A DNA stretch of 64,000 nucleotides from Bremia lactucae (GCF_004359215.1 NC_090614.1:894650-958649); one strand, 5' to 3'; shown: positions 21,681 through 32,929, counted from the first letter of the stretch. The notes: generated by a model from the letters alone, not told the origin. Program-made: numbers and translations.

Positions 21681-22334
21681 TCAGTTTTTGCCTTTTGCAT
21701 CTGCTGGTTCTTTTTGTTTGTCTTGGCTATTAGCCATCGTATCCCCTACATGTCTTAAGACACTAAATCGCGTCGCGAGAAACTCGCTTACTTGTTTCCG
21801 AACGGTAACAGGGCTGATATCAGCAAGCCTATCGGCTAATTCTCCCCCACCAAGCCCTGAACCACGCAGTGGTATCGTTAATTGAACGCGTGGGTGGGCG
21901 AGACCGTCGACATAGAACGGAGTATAGCGTGTAGAGGCATGTATAGCGTTATTTGACGCAAACTCCACCACTGGGAGCTTTAAGCTCCAGCGCTTTGGTG
22001 TCTGAGCACACACACTGCGTGAAACGTCGTCAATGACGCGATTGACACGTTCATTTTGACCATCGGCTGCGGATGGTCCGCAGTGTCCATGTCCAATCTG
22101 ATGCCAAGCACTCGGAAAGTTGATTTCCAAATTAAACTGTGAAACGGAGTACCGATCAGAGACAATTGCCACTGGCAAAATCGTGCTGTCGAAACACGCG
22201 ATCATGAACAGCTTTGCTGTACCTTCACCATCAACGGTACCCGGATTCGCTGCTAAGTGAACAATTTTGCTATATCGGTAAGCAAACACCACTATACCGA
22301 ACCTTTCGGTAGACCGAAAACAAAATCCATACAA
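21681..22334 (-). pseudogene. Gypsy-D integrase catalytic core
   Basis: 217-residue frame, the longest intact retroelement frame on this strand. It begins in the core with FGIVVFAYRYSKIVHLAANP, contains the second catalytic aspartate in IVSDRYSVSQ and the catalytic glutamate in ADGQNERVNRV, and continues with VVEFASNNAIHASTRYTPF. The first-aspartate motif (usually VVVDRFSK-like) reads VVFAYRYSK here, so the first catalytic Asp appears lost. Inserts element cDNA into the genome in an intact copy. Confidence 0.85.
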
Positions 22335-22858
22335 ATGGACCCCTTAGACCCTACAGGTACGGGCAGACTTGCCAGTGACGCAGCAGCATGCGCCAAGGGT
22401 TTAACCCGTTGGCAAGTTTCGCATGTGCGAACGTATGTGCTGACCCATTTATAAAGTTTGGGCCACCAATAAATCTGGCTTACAGAGCCGTAGGTATTTT
22501 CTCTACCGAGATGAGCACTAAGAAAGTATCGAGTGCCTCATAGAGAATTTAGTACTTCAAATCCTCATCATGAGGAGCAACAACACCCGGAGGGTCCGCA
22601 GTGTCCGTGCAATAAAGCAACGGGTCGTTATTGATACAAAATTGATGTAACCTTGCACGCGAACGTGCTGTTAAGTTAATACCGGTATCAGAGTTCTTTA
22701 GAGCTCGTGGCAGAGCTACACAATATTCATCCTTGGCGTAAGCCGAGCATATTAATAACGGAAATAGGCGACATAAAGTAGCCATTAACTGAGAGAGCTC
22801 TTTTTCGGCCTGCGTGATAACGCATCGGCCAAACCATTCTGCTTACCTGGCTTATGCT

Positions 22859-23122
22859 TCACCACGAATTGTATTCCGCGAAAAATGATAGCCATCGGGC
22901 CATTCTCTGTGGAGAGGTGGTCGACTTAGTCGCCGTGCGTAATGACGCGTGATCTGCATGGATCACAAACGGCTTCGAGCCGAGCAGATGAAGTCTGAAT
23001 TTGACGCGAACATACTTTATAGCAAGTAACTCTTTGTCATGAACTGGGTCGTTCTTTTTCGCAGCTTGAAGCTTTCTAGACTCGAACGCAACACGTTCGT
23101 GTTCACCAACATCTGTTTGCAA
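22859..23122 (-). pseudogene. Gypsy-D RNase H
   Basis: 87-residue frame with HERVAFESRKLQAAKKNDPV, HDKELLAIKYVRVKFRLHLL and HADHASLRTATKST, followed by SPQRMARWLSFFAEYN. These are the usual Ty3/gypsy RNase H blocks. The end of the domain lies in another frame below 22859. Confidence 0.85.
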
Positions 23123-23717
23123 CAGAGCACTGCCAATGGCAAAATCTGACGCGTCACAGACGACACTGAAAGGCCAATTTGGATTTGGCAGTGCCAGATT
23201 CGGGGCTTGGATAAGACTATCCTAAACTGCTTAAGAACATTATGTTCTGTGCTAGTCCAGCACCATTCTGTATCTTTTTTTAAAAAGATTAGATACCGGC
23301 CTAGCCATATCAGCGTAATTTTTGCTATATTTGTGTAAATAGTTGGAGAGACCCAACCACTTACGCAAATCCTTTTGGTTTATAGGAACCGGCCAATCTA
23401 CTATGGCTTTTACCTTAGCGGATTCGCTCTAAGGCCTCGCTTTCCAGTGAATCATACTAAAAAAGGAATTTCGTCTGTGCCAAAAATGCATTTCGATGCA
23501 TTGGCATACAATTTGTTTGTGCGCATACACTCGAGCACTGCTCGCAAATGGTCTAAATGGTTTCCATATCCGACCGACCATGCTCCGCACGACTATCGAC
23601 AAAAAAGTCATCGTGATAAGCTTGTGTATTATCTCGATGAGGGAGGAGCAGTTGCATCACGAGACGATTAGAGCTTGCCGGGGCGTTGCAAAATTCTTGT
23701 GGCATAACCAACCACTC

Positions 23718-23756
23718 CCTAAGTGCTAATTAAATGTAACGATACATTCCTTTAAA
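23718..23756 (-). repeat. LTR-A start remnant (3' LTR of the 23757-31295 element)
   Basis: Only about 39 bases remain. On the minus strand they read the LTR-A start region (TGTATCGTTACATTTAATTA, then GCACTTAGG). The bases next to it (RC of TCACCCCCCTT) are the polypurine tract seen before the LTR at 42079. The rest of the LTR is replaced by gypsy-D. Confidence 0.65.
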
Positions 23757-23872
23757 TCACCCCCCTTAAACGACAATTACACTGACTGTCATTGATTAGA
23801 GTAGTCACTATAAGACCACTTAAATGAAAAAGAATAGAGTGGTCACTATAAGACCACTTAAATGAATGTTGA

Positions 23873-24684
23873 TTGGTCAGAACCATCATTTTTTATCGCA
23901 TGGTTTATGGGTCCATGCGGTGTGCGAATAGTGCGGAGCCTTCGGCTGCGGTACATGCAGCCGCGGGTGACGCAATATTGTCTACTGCGGCAGACAAGAT
24001 GTCTACCGTAGTATTATCTTCTCCCGCAACCCTAAATATTGCGGATGCACGTGGTGAGTTACCATGTAAATGCGACCACTCTTTGGAGGTCGACTTTGAA
24101 TGCGAGTCGGACGAAACGGCCGCCTCGGGTAGAGTGGAATAGTCGAAGAACGTTCATAGGCGACTGACTATGAGCCTTCGAATGAGGGGGCTCTATCGGA
24201 TAGTCGTGCTAATAGCGTTCGCTATAGCATGTTTGGTCCCGACGATGGTGATGATACCATATCGCCATCACCGTCTCTTCTGCCGTCCCCCGTACTTTTC
24301 CCTGCTCGTGGTGATGACGATGACGTAAGCCATCGAAATAAAAGTTTTTGGAGTACCCCTGCTTTAGTGGGTACCACTCAGAAGAGTGCAGACACTAAAA
24401 TGTTTCGTCTTGTTTCTGAGAAGAAGCCTTGGCTTTTGCCCGAACGGCCAGTCAGTAGCTTGTCTGGAGAGACCACCCCTCACAATAAATATCCCTTATT
24501 TATTGCGACAAAGCTAGATGACCTTGATCCCAGCGCGAAAAGCTTTTGCGCTGGAAACGATTTTTTTCGATGCTTTTTCTTAAGCATCGATGGTACAGTG
24601 GCAACACCAAGCGAGATAAACGCTCTTAATGCAATCCTGAAGCACATTTTTTCGCAATGTCAAAGACATTGGACGCGAGCCTGA
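23873..24684 (+). pseudogene. Conserved antisense ORF of gypsy-A (opposite to gag-pol), unknown function
   Basis: Two plus-strand frames, 23873-24142 (89 residues) and 24229-24684 (151 residues), lie within the 3' region of the minus-strand element and start about 115 bases inside the 3' LTR. The first has SAAVHAAAGDAILSTAADK and SLEVDFECESDETAASGRVE. The second has a Ser/Pro/Asp-rich stretch (FGPDDGDDTISPSPSLLPSP), DDVSHRNKSFWST, KPWLLPERPVSSLSGETT and ends FSQCQRHWTRA. Both parts recur in the same relation to the LTR at 41494-41961 (-), and the first part at 53771-54187 (-). In this copy a frame change of one or two bases separates them; in the 53771 copy the corresponding junction is open. 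No family recognised. Confidence 0.6.
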
Positions 24685-25015
24685 CTTCAAAAATTTTATG
24701 CGATTCGCGTTAAGTTAAAAAGGATTTCCAACCGGTGCAAGATTTAAATTGTATCGGCTTTCTCGTGAGGCAGGACTTCCATGCCTCATGTGACCTGATC
24801 TCTGTCCGTGTTGTGCCGACAACACGAAACGAGTGAGAAGGATATCTATCCCCTTTCTTCAAAACGGGAAAAGGCTCACATCTCTATCGAGATGCGCGAT
24901 GCGATTAACGTTTTGCAATCGATTTTAAGCGCCAGAGATATGTGTTTCCGATGGACCTTCTAATCCATCGGATGAGTCTCGTCATACTGACGGACGAGGC
25001 CCTCAACGTCAACAA

Positions 25016-25570
25016 CTAGCTGGGACTGAGGCTTCCTGCTGTAATGCGATATTGGATAACCGCGCCAGCGAACAAGATATCTCGTTGCTGCCCCTGCATA
25101 TCACGGTCGTTTACGATACGTCCCGCAAGGAAACGTTGACCACTGTGGGTATCCACCAATGGTTGTGGTGGAGGAGGGAAAATTAGATCTGACCTATTTG
25201 CGTGAGCTAGAGTCGAAGATTGACAAACTCGACCACTACATCCATGTATTGGACGAGGGTCTTGATCACGAGCATCACTCAAATGGTGCAGGCTCATCCT
25301 GTCGGGACAGTTTAAGAAGTGCGTACTCAATTTTTGAGTACGAACGGAAGTATCACGCTCTTCGTGACGAGCTGTCGTCACCTCATCGCAATTTCGAAGA
25401 ACTTCGGATTCGGCTTGAAAATTTACAGACTCAACATGCGAGTCTTGTTCGTGATCACACGAATCTTTTAATAGATCTGAAAAGTGGTAGTCAGATTCGT
25501 CTTTGGAAGATATCGCGTACGGATGGTACGGGCGAAGTGGACCAACGTAAAACGTAGGATGCGTTCGCAT
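25016..25570 (-). pseudogene. Gypsy-A integrase GPF/Y end, linker and chromodomain
   Basis: 184-residue frame. It starts at RTHPTFYVGPLRPYHPY, the end of the integrase C-terminal module. A hydrophilic Ser/Asp/His linker follows, then PPPPQPLVDTHSGQRFLAGR and RDMQGQQRDILFAGAVI, a chromodomain whose WRGY block is altered. The plus-strand frame opposite it (25159-25557) would encode a Lys/Glu/Leu-rich coil, but that is the mirror of the linker. Confidence 0.75.
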
Positions 25571-26443
25571 CCTTCATGGTAATTCTATTGTGTACGCATT
25601 GCCTCTGCGATGCAGTGGACGAAATGGCCCAATGAACTTGGGCAGTAGTTTACTACTACCCACATTAGTGACTACGTGCTTAGGTAAGTTTACCGTAGAT
25701 AGTAGTACTAAAATGAAAGAACATCTGCTCTTCCATGTTTGTCTGCATTCCTTTTCTGCCGGTCCACTGCGTTAGCAATGCAATCCTGTACAAAACGAAC
25801 TACTGATTCACGAGCCAGCAGAAATTCCTCTGCTGACTCATTTGTTCCGTCTTTTTCGGTGCGCTTTTGGCGCACTGCCATGAGATCTTTCTCTTCCTCA
25901 GCGAGGGTTTTCTCCTTTTGGGAACAACAGTTTTATCGCTATTGCTGATTTTCTTTCTTTCGATGTCGATAGCTTTGACATCGACATCATTCGCGTCGTC
26001 GGTAATTTTGACGCGTGATGATTATGAGCCAGAGCTGGTTTTGCTCTTGGAGTCCCCTTCCTTAAACGAGAATATCCCTCAAATTAAGTAGGTATGCGTG
26101 GATACCGTAAGCCATTCACGAAGAATGGTGTATGCATTGTACACGCATGCACGGAATTGTTGTTGGCGAATTCGACCATCGGTAAAAACTCACTTCAATT
26201 CGGATACGATTGGACGTAATCTCGAAGTATCTCTTCGAGGATGCGATCGACGCGTTCCATCGGACCATCTGTTTCGGGGTGATCAGAAATTGATATAGTC
26301 AGCCCTGTTCCGAAAGATTGGAGCACGGGTTGCCAAAACTCCGCCGTAAACCGTGGATCTCTATTGGAGACCAGTTCACGGGGTAAACCGTGGAGTTTGA
26401 ATACCGTGTCGATAAAGACACGGGCACAGTCCGGAGCCGTGAT

Positions 26444-26958
26444 TTACTCTGGTTTCGCATCAAGATATACCATCTTGCTGAATCTGTCGGGAAATCCGAA
26501 GACGAAGGCTATTGATACGGACTGCCTGCATTCTTCCGGAAGTGAGAGAGGTGGGAGAGGTGCACGGGATGAAGGGCGAAGGGCTGGCTTCACCCGTTGA
26601 CATACCTCGTAAGCACGAATGTATTTGCGCACAACTGATACTGGCGGAGCCACTAAAACTCGCGACTTACTGTGATATCAGTTTTCTTGCGTTCACGATG
26701 CCCAGTGGTTGGTGCATCGTGACGCTTAAACATGATGCGCAAGCGCAAATCATTGTGAGTTGGGACGACGATTCGTGGAGTGTCACCGTCAACGGCTGTA
26801 TAGTACAATAAGCCGATGCGTGTTGTGTATCGATCAGACGACGATCGATATACAGCCGGTAAATCTTTGAAAGATTTATTAGATGTATTCATCAGATGAT
26901 CAATTAAAACGGAGAAGATCCTTTCTTCTGCGTAGGCTTTCATTATGTTATCAAACAA
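26444..26958 (-). pseudogene. Gypsy-A integrase zinc-binding region
   Basis: Two frames. The upstream (26958-26653) shows RIGLLYYTAVDGDTPRIVVP then HNDLRLRIMFKRHDAPTTGH, ending in HRERKKTDITVSREF. The downstream (26653-26444) shows VVRKYIRAYEVCQRVKPAL. Together these give the H-H-C-C zinc-binding domain of a Ty3/gypsy integrase (last Cys in EVCQRVKP). The same order appears on the plus strand at 39110-39300. Confidence 0.78.
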
Positions 26959-27207
26959 AGTTGATGACGGAACACATGAAATGGGTGTCGCAACAGTGGG
27001 ATTATTTTCACTATTGGAATGCGCAGCCGGCTCGAAATCGGGTCGGCGTGGTAACGATCAGCGATGACATTAAATCGTTCTGGTTTATATTCCACGGATG
27101 AATTATACTCCGCGAAGAAGTATAGCCACCTCGCCATTCTTTGCAAGAGGTAAGGGCTATTTACGGCCGTGTGAAATGACGCATGGTCCGTATATACGAT
27201 AAATGAT

Positions 27208-27450
27208 CTATATCCTCGGAGATAGACCCTTACCTTCTAGTGCACATATCATGGCAAGGCGTCTCGTGTCTTCTACTATGTAAATGCGTTCAGCTGGTTG
27301 CAGCTGATGCGAATAGAAACAGACGACGCGCTCCGCGCCGTCCGTATCGTATTGCATTAACGCAGAGCCGATTGCGAAATCGTTTGCGTCACAGACCACA
27401 TGGAATGGCCTGTCTTGATCTGCACTCGCCAAGGTGGGTGACTGTATCAA
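27208..27450 (-). pseudogene. Gypsy-A RNase H N-terminal part
   Basis: Shows RPFHVVCDANDFAIGSALMQ and AERVVCFYSHQLQPAERIY, the RNase H opening with the DASDFAIG-type catalytic Asp. The counterpart at 37401-37622 has several residue changes. Confidence 0.8.
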
Positions 27451-27741
27451 CCTTTGCTTATGGCCCTCAAAGGAGGACTGACAATCAGCGTTTCATAACC
27501 ATTTCTCGTCTTTTTTCAAGAGACGAGAGATATGAACTTTTATCTCGGCAAAAATGCGTGAGTACTTGTACAAGAACGCCACTAGCCCAAGGAACTTTCT
27601 AAGTCCGTTGACATCGACTCGAACTGTCCAGTCGGTAATTGCCTTGATCTTTTCGGGATCACGGCGCAAACCCTATTTTCCGACAATGCACCCAAGAAGT
27701 GGTATTTCGCTTGCAGCGAAAATACACTTCTCAAGGTTTGC

Positions 27742-27942
27742 TCACAATTTATGCTGTAGCATAAGTGTTAGAACCTGACGAACTTGAGTTTTATAAGCTT
27801 CCACGTCCGACTTTCCGTCCATAGCCCGGCTATGGACGAATAATTCGTCGAATATTCTCGGTGCGAATTCTCGCATTGGTCTCAACAGATTTGTTACGCA
27901 TCTGTTGAATGTTGCAGGGGCGTTACTCAGTCCCTGTGGCAT
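27742..27942 (-). pseudogene. Gypsy-A reverse transcriptase palm
   Basis: Begins [20 protein letters not shown], the conserved motif before the active site, then FDELFVHSRAMDGKSD. In functional relatives this is F-D-D: here the second aspartate is Glu in both arms of the inverted repeat, while the copy at 51733-51936 keeps FDDEFVHSRA. The polymerase of this copy is likely inactive. Confidence 0.82.
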
Positions 27943-29310
27943 TTCTAAGCCCCCGTGGCATTTCTAGTTTTTCCCGGAGCATCCCACTAGGAGTGGTCAC
28001 TGCTGTGTCCGGGATGTCCCGTTTACGCATAAGGATCTGATAAAACCCACCCATCAGATCCATTGAGAAAGATGGTACACTTAGACATATAATCTATCAT
28101 TACGTCTTTTCTAGGTATCGGCGTTTTTAGTTGGTACCGTTGCAGCATTCAGTTTATTGAAAGCATGACCTAGCCGTCACACTCCTGTGGCCTTTCGCAC
28201 ACAGAAGGTCGAAGAGCTATGTGGGGAGATTGACTCCCTTACATGACCCGCTTTTAATCGATCGGTAAAGAATTTTTCGATCGCAAGTACATATTCACGA
28301 TGCAGCGACCACTGCTTCATGACACAGTACTTCGAGCCCGTTGTAAGCCCGATCTCATGTCAAGTGCCTTTATCCTTAGGCAACTCGCATGGATCTGCTT
28401 CAGGTACATCCCTGAATTCAAATAAATCTTTGTAGAAAGGACTTGTCTTTAGTGACTCCCAGGATTTAGTAGTATCTCTATCAATCTAGTCTTTACATAG
28501 AGGACATTTCGTCCATCGATAAGCTGCTGAGAACCCTTCATTCTTTGCAAAAATTGCCGCTGATCAAATATCGGTTACGTATTCGTCCTCTGTGACGAGT
28601 TCGCAGATCTGCTTAACTCTGGCACTATGCAGATCTCTCAAGAACCGTCTAGGTTCTACGGTTGGTAATTGAGTTATCTACGAAGTTAACTTCGGAGGCA
28701 CACACAGACCAAGAGTTTAAGCGCCGATCTTGATTCGTCATTAACCAAGACATTCAATCTCTCGGTATCTTCTTGGACCTTTTTTACTGGCTGCCGAGGG
28801 ATTAATCCCTCGGGACGCTGAAGTCTAAGCACTGTAAGCATTAAGTATTTGAGAAGGTTTATCCTCAAGTACGTGGGGACTTATTCCCTCAACGTCTTCC
28901 GACTGTGATTGCGCAATCACAGTCGGGTCCTCTACGGTAGACTCTTAACTCGACATAGGATCATCGTGTTGCCCCTGTTGGGCAACCGGTATCTACCTTA
29001 AATGTCGCCTGCTACGCGTATGTCCATGTCTCAATCCACTCGACTTATTCGTGTGGTAGACCTTCGGCGCTGTCTGTGCATTCGCACAGCCGCCGGCAGC
29101 TGATTTCACAGTGTAATTAGTCATCACACTGTAATCTTGTGCAGTCGTACCAATGACCGTTACACAAGTGAGACCATCGTATTCACTCGTAAAACATCCA
29201 CACGGTCGTGGACGCTCCAAGACGTTCATCAGATGGCCATCAGATGAACAAGTGGCAGGCATCTTTACGTATCGATGCTGCCAACGGATTCATGGCTCAT
29301 ACTTTCTGAG

Positions 29311-29622
29311 TCAAGGTAGACCTACGATGACATCAAATTTGTTATCGAAATCCAGTACGATGAAATCATCATCATGCTGGAAATCGTTTAATGTGTAGTG
29401 AAATATCACTACGCGTTTCATCACTTTTATCGATGCGCCTGTCGCTAGACGCACCGTCATTCTCGTTGGAGGGATGTCACGCTCAACATATTTGAGCCTA
29501 CAACTCTCTAGCGATTGGCGACGAATAAAGTTATTCGACGCCCCACAGTCTACTAGGGCTCTTGGTAAGAAATCATTTGTCACTTTTATTTTCAAGGTGA
29601 TGAGGGATACCTCACCTAACAT
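29311..29622 (-). pseudogene. Gypsy-A retropepsin-type protease
   Basis: 103-residue frame. ALVDCGASNNFIRRQSL is the active-site motif (D-[ST]-G-A in most retropepsins, here D-C-G-A-S). Then RMTVRLATGASIKVMKRVV and FIVLDFDNKFDVIVGLP form the second half and the closing strand. It cuts the polyprotein in an intact element. Identical in the other arm at 35229-35540. Cys in the D-x-G triad would be unusual for an aspartic protease. Confidence 0.8.
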
Positions 29623-29897
29623 AATGACTGTGTTTCTGGAGCAACTTTCGTCAATAGATTTGCAAATTCTCTTGAAATTGCTGGATCAGTAGGGCGTTGC
29701 GCCCCTACTGACCCCGACCGTTTTTTTTTGACAGTACGCCTTGCTGTTGCGATTTTTCGCAGCAACGTCGGACCCGCGACCGTTGCCTTTTCGGCATTTG
29801 GTCCATAATTACGTTGAGTACCCCTCGGTACTGGGCGTAGGTCACTACACTCATGAGCGTAGTGACCTAACTTCTGACAGCAATTGCACCTCTGCAA
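29616..29897 (-). pseudogene. Gypsy-A gag nucleocapsid (CCHC zinc knuckle)
   Basis: Begins MQRCNCCQKLGHYAHECSD: C-x2-C-x4-H-x4-C, followed by a basic stretch (ARRTVKKKRSG) typical of nucleocapsids. It is in a different frame from the upstream capsid part (30436-30113) and overlaps the protease frame start by a few bases. Identical in the plus-strand arm (34954-35235). Confidence 0.8.
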
Positions 29898-30112
29898 TTA
29901 TTTACTGCTCGAAAGCGAGGTTTTTCGCTTTCAACGTAAGAGAGGCCCATAGGTTCTGGACCTCCAAGCTCTTGTCGTCTCGAAGGACGATACGATGATG
30001 TACTTGCTTGAGCGTGTCTCAATCTAAACTCCTCCTTTTCCGCAACGGATATTCAAGCGTATCACTCTTCCAAGGAGAACAGGTGGGTCGTAAAGAGGCC
30101 ATCCGTAAGGCC

Positions 30113-30436
30113 TTACAAAAACACCGTAATCAACGTGCTTTCATGAACTGAATTGTTCGTGATACAACTTACTATGAGTCGTATACGCGGGGCATAAGCG
30201 TGAACATCACGCTTACCTTGCTTAAGTTTCAGAAGCTCTAATCGAGATCTGAACTCAGCCCTAGGCGGTTCAAACGTCTGTTTGAAACGGGCGTTAAGAT
30301 ACTCTAACGAGCCAAATACATATGGGTCGCGCAACTTGAGCCGTAGTGCCAAAGGTTTTGTCACGACCTGCCAAATTAGATTTAGCTCATGCGACAAAAA
30401 TTTGCTCGTCGACGATGTGACGAGCCTTTGTGGCAT
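30113..30436 (-). pseudogene. Gypsy-A gag capsid part
   Basis: 107-residue frame with FGSLEYLNARFKQTFEPPRA then FRSRLELLKLKQGKRDVHAY, the retrotransposon gag pattern of a Y-L-x-x-F followed by a basic L-x-x-L-K-Q-G/x-x-x-V-x-x-Y block. The counterpart at 34415-34738 has several residue changes near the start, in contrast to the identical middle of the repeat. Confidence 0.75.
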
Positions 30437-30864
30437 CGTCCAGTTCGACGAACCACCTTAAACGAGAGTCCTCTTCGACTCCCCTTTACTTAGAGATGTC
30501 AATCTTTAAGGTTTCGGGACGACGCGTGTGCGTCATCCCAGGTGCAGGGAGGGGTCTGTACCGGTTGCAATTTCAACAGTTTTGCCTGTTAAGAGCCTAG
30601 CCAATTACGGAAGGCTATCTTCTTCACCACGTCAAATTCATGTTGTATGAACTTGCGATAGTTAAAGTGAGGGCATCTCTGTCCAAACCGGACAACATCG
30701 TCAGGATAGCATCATTCCCTACGGTCGGACTCATTCGTTCGACCCCATTCCTTAGAAAGGAGTAGCTATCACGTGAACGTGAAGCGTATTTCCATTATCA
30801 TCTGACATGTCCATGTTAGATGACAGAACTGTGCTCCTTGGACGGACTACAAAGTGTAACCAGG

Positions 30865-31295
30865 TGTAACGAGGCGTCGACTTGTACAGCTTCAGTACAA
30901 GTCTACTTTCTACTGAATTAGTGCGAGTGGTGTCTCACGTCACTTCACGTACACTAGTACGTGCAGAGGAAGACTTTCCGTATAACAGTTGCTTATAAAA
31001 GTGTTAAAAGAAAACTGTATTTAATATTGTTAAGTCCTTCTGTTTCTATCTATTTTCTACTATCTTAATTATATACTACAACAAAACATGTAATAAATTC
31101 TTTCTGTCTCTCTCTTTGCGCGCGTCCAGTGCTGACTAGATGACGATATAAAGGCCTATGTCTGCCAATGAATAAGCTTCTCGAATGTTACTATGTAATG
31201 TAATATTCTCAAAAAAAATATTATCGGCCATTAAGACAATATATTTATTAACAACCTTTAAGTGCTAACTTAATGTGACGATACACCCCGTTACA
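30865..31295 (-). repeat. Gypsy LTR-A, minus orientation (5' LTR of the 23757-30864 element)
   Basis: 431 bases. The minus strand starts TGTAACGGGGTGTATCGTCA at 31295. The end at 30865 reads ACGCCTCGTTACA. Beyond 31295 comes copia leader, at the same junction as at 12671. Confidence 0.87.
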
Positions 31296-31925
31296 AAACT
31301 CCCTTCCGGGTCGACGCCCCAGCTGCCAGGTTTCGTAGTTATAGTGGGTGATATGTGTAGTACACTAAGTTTTGGAAGGTACTTAGTTTGGTTAGCGCAG
31401 GATACAGCAAGATATCACTTCTATATTGACAAAGCCACTGACGTGGGCCCCAGTGGGGGGGGCGAAACCCGTCTGGCGCGCGTTTGAATATGAAAGAATT
31501 TAGCCATTATTTCTCTCTTTCTACTGGTGGTGGATGAGCCCAAAGCTCGCTCCAAGATATATCGCCAAGGATCGGCTTGTGCTAGCGACACTTCGATGGT
31601 GAAGGCGCATCACTTATAAGTTGGCGCTGAAGGTCTTGTCTAGAGTTGACGAAGACGGCGCACCTGCTAACTGAAAGAGTGAAGCGCAAGATCGAAGCCT
31701 GAAGATGAATTGGCTGTGCAAGGGCTACTAAGAGTCATAAGTAAGGTGTCGGACGACTGTGCTAGAGAATAGTCCAAGAAGGAAGGAGGATCTGATGGAG
31801 GTGACTAAATATTGTGCGTTACACGAAATGTTGGCACGCAAGGAAAATCACGAGGGCGCGCAAGAATACACGATCAGACCAAAAGTGACTCCGGTTTCAA
31901 GATTGAGCCTTTTGATATCTGAAAC
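31296..31925 (+). mobile_element. Copia leader and start of gag, plus strand
   Basis: Matches 12672-13300 (+) and the reverse complement of 50100-50700. The end of the piece reads into a gag start (SRLSLLISETS, in a shifted frame). It then meets minus-strand copia at about 31926 head to head. Confidence 0.65.
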
Positions 31926-32919
31926 TTCGCGCCTACATTCCAAAGGACGTCGGTCTTTATTTCCGCGCCTTGATCTTTTCATCCTTTATCATAGCATGAA
32001 TCGTCCCGTAAGATGAAAGACTTAGTCATCTGTGCCATAGCTCGCTCTTTTACGCGGCTACGTGGAACTCCGCTAAAACCTCAACGTTATAATACATAAA
32101 GAACCCTGTTTCCTTCCAGTGGCCACTGGTGTCCCGCTTCGCTGCACGAAGCACTTGTTGCGCATGATATCAATTGTCATTCCTCGCGCTGATGCAGCCA
32201 TTAGTGAAAATATTTTTTTGTTGACAGATCTTCAACATGGAGAGTGTTTTCGACGCGAATATCAATCCACGCATGCCCTGTCCAAACTCGTAGTTTTGCC
32301 GTTCCATGGCCGATGACCTTAAGCTTCACATCACTCTTCGCGTTTGATATACTGCGGGCCCGGCACACTTTCTTGTACTCCGCAAAAGCTTCCCGGTCCT
32401 TGCACATATGTGCAGATGCGCCACTGTCCATAACCCAGCAGCTACTGGCGGACTCTTTGCTAGCACTATTGCGGTGTTAGAGTGATCGTGTATCGCTTCT
32501 TGTGTTTCTCTTGGTTCACGACTTGAACGGCAATTTATGGCATAGTGGCGGATCTTGCCACAGTTGAAATATGCTCCTAACGGTCTTTTAGCACACCGTT
32601 CTTGCTGCTTCTTCGGATGCTACTTGCTGTTTCTTTTGCTTGTGTAAAGACCTGAAGCTCCTTCTACCCGTTCCGTGTCCGTGTGCCGCACTTCCTCAGC
32701 AATCGGCTTGCTGAAGATGTCGCTGAAATTAAAAATTGTCATCTTGGACATGAGGAACATCTTTATTTTGTAGCTCCATAGCCCTTGAACGAACGAAAAT
32801 AGATAACGGAAGGATCGAGACAAACTCATATTACAACTCACTTTCCGGTTTGGGATTTCGACCGTAAACTCATCTTCAAGCTCACAGAATAGTAATTTGA
32901 CAGGGTCGGCGCCATACAT
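31926..32919 (-). mobile_element. Copia gag (deleted), zinc knuckle, protease and pre-integrase piece, minus strand
   Basis: Order on the minus strand: gag with LWSYKIKMFLMSKMTIFNFS (32919-32620, showing the same internal gag deletion as 13330), CCHC knuckle NCGKIRHYAINC (about 32550-32515), protease MDSGASAHMCKDREAFAEYK (32431-32201) and the pre-integrase start (to 31926). The protease frame continues through VIGHGTAKLRVWTGHAWID, so this active-site domain is the best preserved of the copia copies. Other joins are frameshifted. Confidence 0.82.
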
Positions 32920-32929
32920 ACATAGTTAG

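Larger units (their letters stand above)
21265..23717 (-). mobile_element. Ty3/gypsy element (gypsy-D), 3' half: RT end, RNase H, integrase
   Basis: Minus-strand order: RT connection (about 23717-23200), RNase H (about 23160-22859), integrase zinc-binding region (about 22785-22400), integrase core (22334-21681) and C-terminal GPF/Y module (21666-21265). RNase H shows HDKELLAIKYVRVKFRLHLL and FVIHADHASLRTA. It differs in sequence from gypsy-A and lacks a visible chromodomain. RT is cut at about 23717, where a remnant of LTR-A from the next element begins. Confidence 0.85.
27174..30480 (-). repeat. Left arm of a 3.3-kb inverted repeat
   Basis: Pairs with 34371-37677 so that paired positions always sum to 64851, meaning no net indel over 3.3 kb. 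Encoded peptides of the middle part (about 27742-29900) are identical residue for residue in both arms. Differences gather in the outer about 500 bases (27208-27600) and the inner end (about 30110-30480). The arm covers gypsy-A gag, protease, RT and RNase H. Confidence 0.9.
23757..30864 (-). mobile_element. Ty3/gypsy chromodomain element (gypsy-A), nearly complete internal region, minus strand
   Basis: Minus-strand order: leader and gag (about 30800-29950), CCHC knuckle (29897-29850), protease (29622-29311), reverse transcriptase (about 28480-27700), RNase H (27450-26950), integrase (about 26950-25480), GPF/Y module (25570-25520), linker, chromodomain (about 25170-25016), 3' region carrying an antisense ORF (24684-23873, plus strand) and polypurine tract. 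With the 5' LTR at 30865-31295 and the 3' LTR remnant at 23718-23756 this is the fullest gypsy-A copy. Stops and frameshifts interrupt RT and integrase. Confidence 0.9.

Noticed and set aside
25159..25557. Coiled-coil protein (132 residues, Glu/Leu/Lys-rich), with a similar 216-residue frame at 40191-40841 (-)
   Set aside because: Both lie exactly antisense to the integrase linker and chromodomain of gypsy-A (25016-25570 - and 40200-40960 +). The sense strand carries HPTFYVG and WRGY motifs, so the coil is the mirror of a Ser/Asp/Glu-rich linker. Its recurrence is explained by the sense frame.
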